Below are positions 40,780 to 50,020 of a stretch of DNA of 64,000 bases, in pieces. Position 1 is the first letter of the stretch; every line of letters begins with the position of its first letter. Below the pieces are notes generated by a model that worked only from the letters and a program-made list of their open reading frames with translations, was not told where the DNA came from and ran no database searches. This DNA comes from Pedobacter sp. SL55 (GTDB lineage: Bacteria; Bacteroidota; Bacteroidia; Sphingobacteriales; Sphingobacteriaceae): positions 124,001 through 188,000 of the forward strand of contig NZ_CP113059.1 of assembly GCF_026625705.1 (NCBI RefSeq). Reading direction: 5' to 3'. The translations under genes and the position numbers were made by a program.

Positions 40780-41118
40780 ATGATTAATTACAATCAAAAG
40801 GTTTTTAGACCAATTAGCAATACCGAAAACGGAGAAACCTCTAACGAAACTGTTTTTATTTACGAACAAAACGGATCCATACTTACATCGTATTACAGCG
40901 GTGGAAAAGTGATAAGCGGCCATTTAATTGGTTTAGTAGACCAACAAGGTAACATAGATATGCGCTATCATCAAATTAATAACAACGGAGAGCTGATGAC
41001 TGGCAAATGCTTTTCTGTTCCAGAAATATTACCAAGTGGAAAAATCAGGCTTCATGAAACTTGGGAATGGACTTCTGGCGACTATTCTAAAGGGAAATCG
41101 ATTATAGAAGAACAATAA
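40780..41118 (+). CDS. small conserved protein (annotated elsewhere as acetylglutamate synthase-like)
   Basis: 112 residues with no signal peptide. It is rich in beta strands with repeated motifs (YYSGGKVISGHLIGLVD, GNIDMRYHQIN, IRLHETWEWTSGD). Homologues are widespread, often labelled n-acetylglutamate synthase, but the sequence has no acetyltransferase fold motifs and that name should not be trusted. Real function unknown. It ends one base from the converging Fur-family gene. Confidence 0.75.
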   Translation: MINYNQKVFRPISNTENGETSNETVFIYEQNGSILTSYYSGGKVISGHLIGLVDQQGNIDMRYHQINNNGELMTGKCFSVPEILPSGKIRLHETWEWTSGDYSKGKSIIEEQ

Positions 41119-41119
41119 G

Positions 41120-41506
41120 CTAGGAGCATTTAGGGCACAAACCCGAAAGGGTAAAGTTTACTTCCTTAACTTGATATTGCTGCGGTAATTTAAAAGTTGG
41201 TTCAATATCCTCTAAACAGGTTACAGATTTACATTTTTCACAGCTAAAGTGAACGTGGTTATGATGGTGCTGTTTTTCACAATCATGGCATTCTGCGTAT
41301 TTAATTACACCATCTACGTTCACAATTCTATGTACGGCACCGTCTTCCACCAGTCGGTCTAATACTCGATAAATGGTAACCCTATCACACAAGTCATTTA
41401 AAGCAGCCTGTATCTCGGCATGCGATAAAGCCACATCAGAAGTATGAATCAGTTTTTTGATTTCGGTTTTTGCTACGGTGTTTCTTGTAATTTTCATACC
41501 ATACAA
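41120..41506 (-). CDS. Fur-family metal-dependent repressor (Zur-like)
   Basis: 128 residues. A winged helix (HAEIQAALNDLCDRVTIYRVL) precedes a His-rich metal region (CHDCEKQHHHNHVHF) and two CxxC pairs (CEKCKSVTC, LCPKCS) of the structural zinc site. The layout is that of Fur-family regulators; the CxxC content suits a zinc-responsive (Zur) or peroxide-responsive member. Regulated genes cannot be inferred from the window. Confidence 0.9.
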   Translation of the reverse strand: MYGMKITRNTVAKTEIKKLIHTSDVALSHAEIQAALNDLCDRVTIYRVLDRLVEDGAVHRIVNVDGVIKYAECHDCEKQHHHNHVHFSCEKCKSVTCLEDIEPTFKLPQQYQVKEVNFTLSGLCPKCS

Positions 41507-41568
41507 ATATACAAAATCTACGGCATCAAATATTTTAATACCCTAATCAGACTTTATGATGATAATAG

Positions 41569-42531
41569 CTAGAAAAGATTTTTGATAATCTGCTCGGTTG
41601 TTAAGCCTTCTGCCTCTGCCCTGTAATTACGCACAATTCTGTGGCGTAAAATACCTTCGGCTACAGCTTGTACATCTTCAATATCTGGAGCATATTTACC
41701 CGAAATAGCGGCATGACATTTTGCTCCCAACACTAAAAATTGCGAAGCTCTAGGCCCAGCACCCCAAGAAATAAAGTTATTGATTTCTGCCGTTGCAAAC
41801 TCACTATTGGGGCGTGTTTTAGCGACCAACTTTACTGCGTATTCCAACACGTTATCCGTTACCGGAATATTTCTTATCAACTTTTGAAAATACTGGATTT
41901 CGCTGGCATTAATAATTTTTTGCAAGGCCATAGTAGCATTGCTTGTGGTGTTTTTAACAATAGTCAATTCATCAGCGAATGCTGGATAACCAAGCGAAAT
42001 ATTAAACATGAAACGGTCTAACTGCGCCTCTGGCAAAGGATAGGTGCCTTCTTGCTCTATCGGATTTTGCGTTGCCAGTACAAAAAACGGCTGAGGCAGA
42101 CCATGGGTAACTCCTGCTGCTGTAACGGCCTTTTCCTGCATGGCTTCTAACAAAGCGGCTTGCGTTTTAGGCGGTGTACGGTTAATTTCATCAGCCAAGA
42201 TGATATTTGAAAAAATAGGACCTTTTATAAATTTAAACTGACGGTCTTCGCCCAAAATTTCTGCACCAATAATATCGCTAGGCATTAAATCTGGTGTAAA
42301 CTGAATTCGATTAAAATTGAGATCGAGCACATTAGCTACCGTTTGAACCAATAAGGTTTTGGCCAAACCTGGCACACCTACTAACAAACAGTGCCCATTG
42401 CTAAAAATAGCAATGAGCACTTGTTTCACAATTTCGTCTTGTCCAATTACAACCTTGCCTATTTCGGCATGTATATTTTTAAATGATTGATGCAGGGCAT
42501 CAACGGCTTCTACCTCATTTTTAAACTGCAT
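41569..42531 (-). CDS. MoxR-family AAA+ ATPase
   Basis: 320 residues. Walker A (GVPGLAKTLLVQ), Walker B (ILADEINRTPPK) and sensor/arginine-finger regions (ATQNPIEQEGTYPLPEAQLDRF split) are all present, followed by the MoxR-type C-terminal helical lid. MoxR ATPases act as chaperones in complex assembly, often next to DUF58 and VWA-domain proteins; none is downstream here. Instead it follows the surA-like gene with a 3-bp gap, so a role with envelope folding or stress is inferred from context. Confidence 0.93.
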   Translation of the reverse strand: MQFKNEVEAVDALHQSFKNIHAEIGKVVIGQDEIVKQVLIAIFSNGHCLLVGVPGLAKTLLVQTVANVLDLNFNRIQFTPDLMPSDIIGAEILGEDRQFKFIKGPIFSNIILADEINRTPPKTQAALLEAMQEKAVTAAGVTHGLPQPFFVLATQNPIEQEGTYPLPEAQLDRFMFNISLGYPAFADELTIVKNTTSNATMALQKIINASEIQYFQKLIRNIPVTDNVLEYAVKLVAKTRPNSEFATAEINNFISWGAGPRASQFLVLGAKCHAAISGKYAPDIEDVQAVAEGILRHRIVRNYRAEAEGLTTEQIIKNLF

Positions 42532-42534
42532 TGG

Positions 42535-43914
42535 CTACTTACTGTCTTTATCTTTTTTAACCCAAAGTTTCAATTCGTCACAAGTTTGAAATTCCTCGTC
42601 AACCCTAATATAAGTAGTTTCTTTTCGTTTTTCAAACCATTCGCTCATTACTTTCGATTCTTTCTGCTGTTGAGCTTTCTCTTTAAACTTCGGATAATCT
42701 TGTTCTAAACTAGCCTTGTGCGGCGCAATTTTAGACTTTAAGAAGAAGATTTTATACCCTTCTTTACCACTTTGTTGGTCGTTAAACTGAGTAGGCTTAG
42801 AAACTTCTCCCACTTTCATGGTATCAATTACCACAAATACAGCTGGGTCTAATTTCTCTACTGGCATTAGTGTAGTTCTGGCAGTTTGATTATCTGCATA
42901 CAGCATCATACCACCATTGTACTGCGTTTCTTTATTATCAGAATATAGCGAAGCAGCGGTTGCAAATGGCAACTTTTTAGTTGCTAAATCTTTATAAATA
43001 CTATCTGCTTTTAGTTTCACTCGCTCTAAACTTTGCGGGGTATTTTGCGGACGAACCAAGATATGTCTCACATGAGATTGCTCTCCCCTACGTTCAATTA
43101 CTTGAAGAATATGGTAGCCATATTCCGTTTCGAATACCGGCGACATTTCTCCCGCTTTTAATTTAAATGCCCAAGCGGTAAATTCCTTTACCATGGTTTG
43201 CCTGTCTATAAAACCATAATCTCCACCTTCGGCAGCAGAACCAGGATCTTCTGAATAGGTTTTAGCTAAGAACCCAAAATCTTCTCCACTTTTAACACGT
43301 AGGCGAATGGCTTCTAACTTATCGTAAAAACGTTGCTTTTCTACTTTGGTTAGTTTTGGCTGCAAAACAATTTCTCCAACTTCAACCTCTGCACCAATAT
43401 CGGGCAAGCTATCTTTTGGGTAAGTATCAAAATATTTTTTTACTTCTAAAGGTGTTACCGTTATATTTTCGGTAATTTTTGCTTGCATTTTTTGCGCAAT
43501 CAATCCTTCCTTGATATCAGGTCGCATTTCATCTTTATATTGCAGCAAAGATTTTTGCAAAAATTGCTCCAAACGTTCTTGTCCACCCATACGTTGTACT
43601 TGGTAGCGCATGCGCTTATCTAGCTCGTCATCTACTTGGCCTTCTTCTACCACAATAGAGTCAATCTCGGCTTGTTGCTTTAACAACTTTTGCACTAACA
43701 TTTGCTGTAAAAAGTAACATTTAGCTTTTGGGTCTGCCGGATTTCCCTGGTTTAAATAGATAGCATATTGTTGGTTTAAATCAGACAATAAGATAATATT
43801 GCTCCCTACTACGGCTACTACCTTATCTAGGTTAGGTTTTGGTTGTGCCTTAACGCTCTCAACGTTCAAAAACAAGCAAATTAGTAGGCTTGCTATTGAT
43901 AAAATTTTCTTCAT
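42535..43914 (-). CDS. SurA-like periplasmic peptidyl-prolyl isomerase
   Basis: 459 residues, with a signal peptide ending SVKAQ. A SurA N-terminal chaperone domain (DKVVAVVGSNIILLSDLNQQ) is followed by two parvulin domains: the first with EGGDYGFIDRQTM and EYGYHILQVIERR, the second with VRHILVRPQNTP and NGGMML. SurA helps outer-membrane proteins fold in the periplasm. It forms an apparent operon with the gene at 44049-44639 upstream and the MoxR gene 3 bp downstream. A TAACTTTG box at 43943-43950 provides a promoter of its own. Confidence 0.93.
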   Translation of the reverse strand: MKKILSIASLLICLFLNVESVKAQPKPNLDKVVAVVGSNIILLSDLNQQYAIYLNQGNPADPKAKCYFLQQMLVQKLLKQQAEIDSIVVEEGQVDDELDKRMRYQVQRMGGQERLEQFLQKSLLQYKDEMRPDIKEGLIAQKMQAKITENITVTPLEVKKYFDTYPKDSLPDIGAEVEVGEIVLQPKLTKVEKQRFYDKLEAIRLRVKSGEDFGFLAKTYSEDPGSAAEGGDYGFIDRQTMVKEFTAWAFKLKAGEMSPVFETEYGYHILQVIERRGEQSHVRHILVRPQNTPQSLERVKLKADSIYKDLATKKLPFATAASLYSDNKETQYNGGMMLYADNQTARTTLMPVEKLDPAVFVVIDTMKVGEVSKPTQFNDQQSGKEGYKIFFLKSKIAPHKASLEQDYPKFKEKAQQQKESKVMSEWFEKRKETTYIRVDEEFQTCDELKLWVKKDKDSK

Positions 43915-43942
43915 TAGTATGCTAATTCTGTTGTATAATTTG

Positions 43943-43950
43943 CAAAGTTA
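43943..43950 (-). promoter_or_regulatory. TAnnTTTG promoter box for surA-like gene
   Basis: TAACTTTG on the minus strand, 28 bp upstream of the start codon. Confidence 0.5.
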
Positions 43951-44048
43951 AAATTATTATTGGTGGTTAATTGTTTTTATTGTTTATCCCCATAGCTACC
44001 GAGAGGTTAACTGATTTAATATGTCGTTAACCTTTAACCACCAACTGT

Positions 44049-44639
44049 TTAGTTTTTCGCCATTTTTTTTAACTCTGCCTGGTTAATTTTTATCTTGTAT
44101 TTAGATCTCAAGCTATCTACCCAATTGGCTTCGAGCTGCTCTTGGTAATCTCCAACAACCTGTCCCCTTACTTCTTCAAATGGCTTGTCTTGATAATTCT
44201 TAGCGTTATTTAAGTAAAAAGTTCTCAATTTATTTTCATCATCTTGAGCCTTTCCCCATATTTTTTGTTCACATAAATTAAACATCAATACGCCTTCTCT
44301 ATACTCATTCATAAGGTAAGCGTACTCTGCGGCATCAACAGAAAACTTTTTCTGCGCTTTCAAAGCTTCTTCATACCCTGCAATTTCTTGCTTGTAGGTT
44401 TCATCGGTATCTAAACCTAAAGCTTTTGCCTCGGCAACTTTCAATTTAAAATTAATGTACAGCTCTAAATAGGCTGCCAAATCTTTTTGGTTTAAACTAG
44501 TTTCGCCAACATGATTTTTCTTGTAAACCCAAAGAAACTCTTTGCAACTGATGGGATTATTGTTTATTGTAGCTATATTTTGAGCATACAAAATACTTCC
44601 CGCAGCAGTAAAAAACAGAACTAAAAAGGCTTTCTTCAC
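44049..44639 (-). CDS. SurA/PpiD-like periplasmic chaperone without a parvulin domain
   Basis: 196 residues, with a signal peptide ending ILYAQ. The N-terminal part (ATINNNPISCKEFLWVYKKN, then YLELYINFKLKVAEAKALG) matches the chaperone domain of SurA/PpiD-type isomerases, and the C-terminal part (FEEVRGQVVGDYQEQLEANW) matches their closing helix. The parvulin domains that normally lie between are absent, with the two halves joined directly in a continuous frame. It may be a pure holdase. It lies 134 bp upstream of the SurA-like gene on the same strand. Confidence 0.75.
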   Translation of the reverse strand: MKKAFLVLFFTAAGSILYAQNIATINNNPISCKEFLWVYKKNHVGETSLNQKDLAAYLELYINFKLKVAEAKALGLDTDETYKQEIAGYEEALKAQKKFSVDAAEYAYLMNEYREGVLMFNLCEQKIWGKAQDDENKLRTFYLNNAKNYQDKPFEEVRGQVVGDYQEQLEANWVDSLRSKYKIKINQAELKKMAKN

Positions 44640-44734
44640 AAAAGATGCGTTTGTTAATTAATGGATAAAAGTAACAATTTAAGGTGCTATAATAAGATAT
44701 TTAACTAATTTTAACAGAAATTTTTTTCATAAAA

Positions 44735-45388
44735 ATGAATAGCAATCAACTTATAACTAACGCAGAAGCTTTACGTTTATTTTTTAACGACGATGTTTAT
44801 TTAACAGCGGATGCTACTGCATTAGCGAGCCAAGCTAGTCATGAAATTGAGCAAGCCCCAGACTTAGTAACCAAACAAGAAACAGCACTACCTAAACTGG
44901 CAACAAGCCAAACCGAAAAAATTACTACGTTACCAAAACTAGAAGAGCCTGCAGCCGCTTACCCTGCCACTTTCGATTTTAAATACTTGGGCAAAAACGA
45001 AAAGTCTATCCTAATTTTGGTAAACGATGTGCAAAACCCCGTGAGCAGCCCTCAAGGCACCGAATTGTTGAGGAAATTGGTTTTATCCATCAACCTAAAA
45101 AATGCCGATTTTGCGTTGGTTAATTATGCCAATTATACTGATGCTAAGTTTGAGCATTTGCATTCGTTTTTTGCTTGTAAATTAGTTATTTCATTTGGGG
45201 TTACGCCGGTAAATTTGGGCTTGGCCGAACAACTGCGACACCAGCTGAATGTGGTAAACAGCATTAAAATGATTTTTACACACAATTTGCACGATTTAGA
45301 TACCGACCTCACTGCTAAAAAAGCACTATGGGCAACGTTAAAAAAACCTTATTTAAAGTTTGCAGTTATCAATAATCAGTTGCCCTAA
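44735..45388 (+). CDS. conserved protein, possible HolD-like (DNA polymerase III psi) subunit
   Basis: 217 residues. The first ~75 residues are low-complexity and probably disordered, holding two similar short motifs (ETALPKLATSQ and EKITTLPKLEEP). The C-terminal domain reads YLGKNEKSILILVNDVQNPV, GTELLRKLVLSINL, LVISFGVTPVNLGL, and LDTDLTAKKALWATLKK. The hydrophobic pattern and the closing LxxxxxAKKALWxxL helix recall HolD (psi), whose C-terminus has a similar RAALWQQI helix. This is a remote match by eye, not an established homology. It sits upstream of rdgB on the same strand, with 48 bp between. Confidence 0.5.
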   Translation: MNSNQLITNAEALRLFFNDDVYLTADATALASQASHEIEQAPDLVTKQETALPKLATSQTEKITTLPKLEEPAAAYPATFDFKYLGKNEKSILILVNDVQNPVSSPQGTELLRKLVLSINLKNADFALVNYANYTDAKFEHLHSFFACKLVISFGVTPVNLGLAEQLRHQLNVVNSIKMIFTHNLHDLDTDLTAKKALWATLKKPYLKFAVINNQLP

Positions 45389-45436
45389 ACGCCCAAGAAG
45401 CATACCTTTAATTTATCAATACCAAAATCCCATAAT

Positions 45437-46014
45437 ATGTCACAAGAACTGGTATTCGCTACCAACAACGCACACAAAACAGAAGAAGTAGCTAAAATAT
45501 TGGCACCCGACTACAAAGCTTACTTAACCTGAAAGACATTAATTGTTTGGTAGACATTCCAGAAACGGGTAATACTTTTGCCAAAAATGCTACCTTAAAA
45601 AGCACCTATGTTTTCGAGAATTTTGGATTAGATTGCTTTGCGGATGACAGTGGATTGGAAGTTGATGCGTTAAATAACGAACCTGGCATTTACTCAGCAA
45701 GATATAGTGGCGTAAAAAACGATACAGTTAATTTAGAGTTTCTACTTAAAAAAATGGATGGCCTAACTAACAGAAAAGCTAGATTTAAAACGGTAATTTC
45801 CTTATTAAAAAATGGGGAGAATTACTTTTTTGAGGGCATAATTGAAGGCACAATTAGAACAGCTCCCAGCGGAACAAATGGTTTTGGTTACGACCCCATT
45901 TTTGTGCCCAATGGGTATGATGTTACTTTTGCCGAAATGGAAATGAGCGAAAAGAACAAAATTAGTCACCGGGCTTTGGCCATGCAGAAATTGATAGCGT
46001 TTTTGAAGAAATAG
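45437..46014 (+). pseudogene. rdgB: RdgB/HAM1 non-canonical purine NTP pyrophosphatase, frameshifted
   Basis: Two frames form one protein of about 192 residues. The first starts at ATG 45437 (MSQELVFATNNAHKTEEVAK) and stops near 45533; the second continues as LKDINCLVDIPETGNTFAKN, then the conserved DDSGLEVDALNN, FKTVISLL and the C-terminal SHRALAMQKL. The break lies within 45517-45527, where one missing base would restore DYK-x-LLNLKDI. The enzyme removes ITP, XTP and dITP from the nucleotide pool. The intact conserved blocks on both sides favour a sequencing or assembly indel. Confidence 0.85.
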
Positions 46015-46171
46015 AAAATGTAAGCTAGAAGGTTTGGCCACATCAGCCCCTCTTTCCGCTTTACTCCGCCTAGCTACGCAAAGGCTTCATGCCCGCTACA
46101 ATAGGGTTTATTTAACAACGGAAGTTTACCAGCACCTACAGAAGATTGGCATCAATACCTTTTAACTAACA

Positions 46172-46204
46172 AGACTTACGAAGTTTTAAAAACTTCGTAA
46201 GTCT
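46172..46204. terminator. perfect 15-bp palindrome between convergent genes
   Basis: AGACTTACGAAGTTT and its exact complement with a 3-base centre. It lies between the ends of rdgB (plus) and the beta-lactamase-like gene (minus) and is flanked by short A/T runs, so it suits a bidirectional terminator. The motif looks like a dispersed intergenic palindrome. Confidence 0.65.
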
Positions 46205-46283
46205 CTTAACTCTTTTCTAAAAAGTTTAAAGCTAAATACGATTATGATATGTCTCCCTAAGTTCGAAATGACGACAAATCAAC

Positions 46284-48117
46284 TTATTTCTTTCCCTTAT
46301 CTATCGCCTTATTAACCACGTCTTGTATACGTGGCCTAATGTTTAACCTACCCAACATTTCGCTTACCGTAGGGTGCACCCTATTGGTTAAAATAATGTA
46401 GATCATATTACGTGATGGGTCTGTCCAAACGCCAATACCGGTATAACCAGTATGCCCATAAGTTTCTGGAGAGGCCAATTCTGAAGGATATTTTTTGGTC
46501 AAATCTGGATCGTGCCTATCAAAACCTAAACCTCTACGGCTAACGTTAGACTGTTTTGTGGTAAACATTTCTACCGTTTGAGGTGTAAAATATTGTTCGC
46601 CGCCGTAAGTGCCTTTGTTTAATAGCATTTGATTATAGATGGCCAAATCGTTTGCACTACCAAATAAGCCTGCATGACCCGCAACACCGCCTTTTAAAGC
46701 CGCACCTTGATCGTGCACATAGCCTTCTAGCAAGGTTTTCCTAAACACTTTATCGTCTTCTGTAGGTACAATTCTATCTTTAGAAAATCTATTTCTAGGC
46801 AGGTAACCTGCGGTTTGCATACCCAAAGGTTTGTAAAATTGCTCTTGTACGTATTGGTCTTCGGGAATTTCAGAAATATGCTCTACAATATCTTGCATTA
46901 CATACATACTAATATCGCTATATACATAACTACCTCTGGTTTTTATAGGCGAATTAAGCATTTTAGGCCACATAAAATCGTTAAAGAACCCTTTTTTGAT
47001 GTAATAATTATCAGCTACTTTAGTAGGATAAGCCGCAGAAGAATCTCTACTGTAATCGCCTTCTTTTACATAATTATGAAACGGAATATATGGAATAAAC
47101 CCCGCCTGGTGCAGCATTACCTCTCTCACATTGATATTGTTCATGGGCGATGTACGGGCCTTGGCAATGTAATACCCAACATTGGTATCTAATTTTAATT
47201 TTTGCTGCTCTACCAAACGCATTACGCTTGGTGTAGTAGCAGTGGTTTTAGTAACCGATGCCAAATCGAAAATATCAGTTACCTTATCGGCTTGTAGATT
47301 TTCATAAGTATGGTAACCAAATGCTTTATTATAAATCACTTTTCCATCTTTAGCTACCAGAACCACCATGCCTGGCGAAGCTTTTTTTGCAATACCTTCG
47401 TTAACAATCGCATCAATCTCTTTCAAATCGTTGCTGTTTACGTCTGCATCTTCGGGCACGGTATATTTTAAACGTGTGACAGTAGTGAGATAACCAGTGC
47501 CTTTAGCGTACTTGGTAGAATAGGTTTTATTTAGCATTTGCTTTGCGGCAATTCCTCCAAAAATAAACTGTGGAACTACCAAAGCCGCTTCTTCATTATC
47601 TTCGGAACTCCAAACCAAAGGAGCGTTAATTTGATCAAATGAGCTTAAAGCGCTGCCATCTCCAAAAAGTGCTACAATTACTTCTTTACTCTTCGCTAAA
47701 CTTTCAACAAAGTTGATGTACTTTCCATTTCTGGCCATTTCGCTATTTAAAGCCACAATTAAGCTTACTGTAGAATTTCACATCATCTTCTAAATCGTTA
47801 AGGGTAGTAGAATCGGCATATTTTGCTGCATTTAATGTAACCACTGGTGCGTACTTATTCAACAAGCTATCAAAACCGATCTGGTTGTTGTAGCCTAAAT
47901 CAATAGAAACAAAGCGTCTATCTGCTAAACCTACTACTGGAATTAACTTTTTATAGTTATTTAGCAGCACGGTACCCTTTACCACCTCGTTAATTTTATT
48001 TAAACGACTTTGATTTTGTTTATGATCTTGAGCACAAGCCGTAACTGTAATTACAGCAGTTAAACAAATGGCAAATATGCCCGACAGACTATTTTTCTTC
48101 ATAAACTTTTTCTCCAT
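46284..48117 (-). pseudogene. secreted beta-lactamase-fold protein with a leftover GH3 C-terminal domain, frameshifted
   Basis: Two frames make one protein of about 605-610 residues. The start is MEKKF at 48117 or MKKNS at 48102, with a signal peptide ending VTACAQ. Residues about 35-190 resemble the C-terminal domain of GH3 beta-N-acetylglucosaminidases (VVKGTVLLNNYKKLIPVVGL), and the rest is a class C beta-lactamase-type domain with SVTK (LASVTKTTATTP), YSD and HTGYTG. In the related fused proteins a GH3 catalytic barrel precedes this; here it is missing, and the signal peptide leads straight to the C-domain. One extra base near 47760 splits the frame; removing it gives KLIVALNSEMARNG. The substrate may be a peptidoglycan fragment. 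It overlaps the amidohydrolase gene by 14 bp or more. Confidence 0.78.
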
Positions 48118-49726
48118 TAACGTAGGTTCTAATTACTTTATTCTCTAAAATTTGCTTTGCGTTAGCTTTCATTACATCGTTTTGCATCATTACAAAGTCG
48201 GCTAATTTACCAACTTCTAGGCTTCCTTTCTCCTTTTCTTCAAAGTTAGCTTTAGCGGCCCAAATGGTCATGCCTTTTAAAGTTTCTTGGGCAGTTAACG
48301 CGTTTTCTGGCTGAAAACCTCCTTTCGGATAATCGCTTACATCTTTTCTAGCTGTTGCGGCATAGAAAGTAAGCATAGGGTTAATCTGCTCTACCGGAAA
48401 ATCTGTTCCTAAAGGTAACCAACCATTTTGCTGCAACAATTGTTTGTAGGCATAAGCACCTTTTACTCGGTCTTTGCCTAAACGATCTTGCGCCCAATAC
48501 ATATCTGAAGTAGCGTGGGTTGGCTGTACCGAAGGCACTACCTTAGCTGCCCCAAACAACTTAAAATCTTGTTGATTAACTACTTGCGCATGTTCTATAC
48601 GCCATCGTTTATCGTTATCTTTTGGTAAAATATTGTTATAGATTTTCAAAATAGCACGATTTGCCGAATCGCCAATGGCGTGGGTACACATCTGAAAATC
48701 GTTTTCGTAGATTTTTTTGGCTACTTGCTCAAAATGTGTCAAATCACTTAGCAAGAAGCCTTTTTTATTGGGCATATCGGCATAAGGATGCAGCAAACAA
48801 GCACCTCTCGATCCTAAAGCACCATCGGCATAAACTTTAAAGCCTCTAACGTTTAGTCTATCTGTTTTGATTTTACCTCGCTTAATTAGGTAATCGTAGT
48901 TTTTATCCGCATCAGAAAGCATTACATACAATCGCATTTTTAGGCTACCCTCATTTTGCAATTGCTCAATGCCCTCTACCGCTGCATAATCTAAACCACA
49001 ATCATCAATTGTGGTAAGGCCTACCGCAAAGCAATTCTGCTGTGCCTGTAGCAAAAGCTCTTTCCTCCTTTCTTTGGTCAAATCTGGAATTTTAGCACTT
49101 ACCAAGTTGATGGCATTGTCTATCAACATTCCGGTAGGTTTGCCGTCAATTTCCACAATATCGCCACCTGTTAGCTCATAAGATTTAGTAATATTTGCGG
49201 CATCTAATGCCTTTTGGTTGGCTATAGCAGCATGGCCATCTATACGGTGCAATAAAACTGGCCTGTCTGGAAATAGCTCGTCTAGTTTTTCTTTAGTGGG
49301 GAATTGTTTATTTGGCCAATCGTTTTGGTCCCAGCCTCTACCAATTAACCAGCCCTCTGGTTGCTTTTTGGCAAACACTTGCAATTTACTCAACACCTCT
49401 TCCCAGGATTTGGTAGCTGTTAAATCGGCATTATTTAAACTTTCCGCGTAACCAAAAAAATGAGCATGGGCATCAATAAATCCTGGATAAACAGCTTTCC
49501 CTTTGGCATCTACTTCTTCGTTGGCCGGGTAAGTTTTTCTGATATCCTCGGATTTCCCCAAGGCCAAAACCTTCCCATCTTTAATGGCCATTGCCTCCAC
49601 CACCTCAAAATATTCGTTTACGGTATAAATTTGGGCATTGTAAATTACCAAATCGGCCTTTTTAGTAGAACAAGCCAAAAATAATATCATAATTACAAAG
49701 CACAACAGCATGTTAATCTTCTTCAT
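48089..49726 (-). CDS. amidohydrolase family (YtcJ-like) lipoprotein
   Basis: 545 residues. A lipoprotein signal with LFLAC lipobox is followed by the amidohydrolase 3 fold: N-terminal beta sandwich (DLVIYNAQIYTVNEYFEVVE), the metal motif PGFIDAHAHFFG, carrying two histidines, then ERMRHIEHAQ-equivalent RRWRIEHAQVV, TDFPVEQINP and a C-terminal GKLADFVMMQND. The family hydrolyses amides or cyclic imides with a metal centre; the substrate is unknown. The following gene begins within its last codons, which suggests translational coupling with the beta-lactamase-like protein, perhaps in envelope fragment turnover. Confidence 0.9.
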   Translation of the reverse strand: MKKINMLLCFVIMILFLACSTKKADLVIYNAQIYTVNEYFEVVEAMAIKDGKVLALGKSEDIRKTYPANEEVDAKGKAVYPGFIDAHAHFFGYAESLNNADLTATKSWEEVLSKLQVFAKKQPEGWLIGRGWDQNDWPNKQFPTKEKLDELFPDRPVLLHRIDGHAAIANQKALDAANITKSYELTGGDIVEIDGKPTGMLIDNAINLVSAKIPDLTKERRKELLLQAQQNCFAVGLTTIDDCGLDYAAVEGIEQLQNEGSLKMRLYVMLSDADKNYDYLIKRGKIKTDRLNVRGFKVYADGALGSRGACLLHPYADMPNKKGFLLSDLTHFEQVAKKIYENDFQMCTHAIGDSANRAILKIYNNILPKDNDKRWRIEHAQVVNQQDFKLFGAAKVVPSVQPTHATSDMYWAQDRLGKDRVKGAYAYKQLLQQNGWLPLGTDFPVEQINPMLTFYAATARKDVSDYPKGGFQPENALTAQETLKGMTIWAAKANFEEKEKGSLEVGKLADFVMMQNDVMKANAKQILENKVIRTYVNGEKVYEEK

Positions 49727-49898
49727 ACTAGTTTTGTTTTAGAATTTTAAAGATAGGAAGTTTAGGAAAAGAAAACCCACTTTTACTTTTTATTGGGAAA
49801 AAAATCAACAGTTTTTCTATTAAAAAAGCAAAAATATCAATTTAACTACCATACAGAAGATGGCATGATTTTTCTAAAGGGCATAAGTACACCTATTA

Positions 49899-49929
49899 TT
49901 GAGTCTACATAATTTGGACCCTATATTTG
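49899..49929 (+). promoter_or_regulatory. orphan promoter (TTG-N20-TATATTTG)
   Basis: TTG at 49899-49901 and TATATTTG at 49922-49929 are separated by 20 bp, matching the -33/-7 arrangement of Bacteroidota sigma factor. No plus-strand protein gene follows; a hairpin at 49961-49991 does. It may drive a short non-coding RNA. Confidence 0.4.
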
Positions 49930-49960
49930 CATATCAAAAACAGTTACATCTACCTATTTA

Positions 49961-49991
49961 AAACAACTTAAGACCAGGCATTAAGTTGTTT
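49961..49991. terminator. hairpin after cdd
   Basis: AAACAACTTAA and TTAAGTTGTTT, an 11-bp perfect stem with a 9-base loop. On the minus strand it follows the cdd stop by 29 bp and may terminate it; on the plus strand it lies about 30 bp downstream of the orphan promoter. Confidence 0.55.
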
Positions 49992-50020
49992 ACTGTTAAT
50001 GATTTGACTACCTATAACAA

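Noticed and set aside
40780..41118. Name n-acetylglutamate synthase used for relatives
   Set aside because: No acetyltransferase motif is present and the length is far too short for ArgA.
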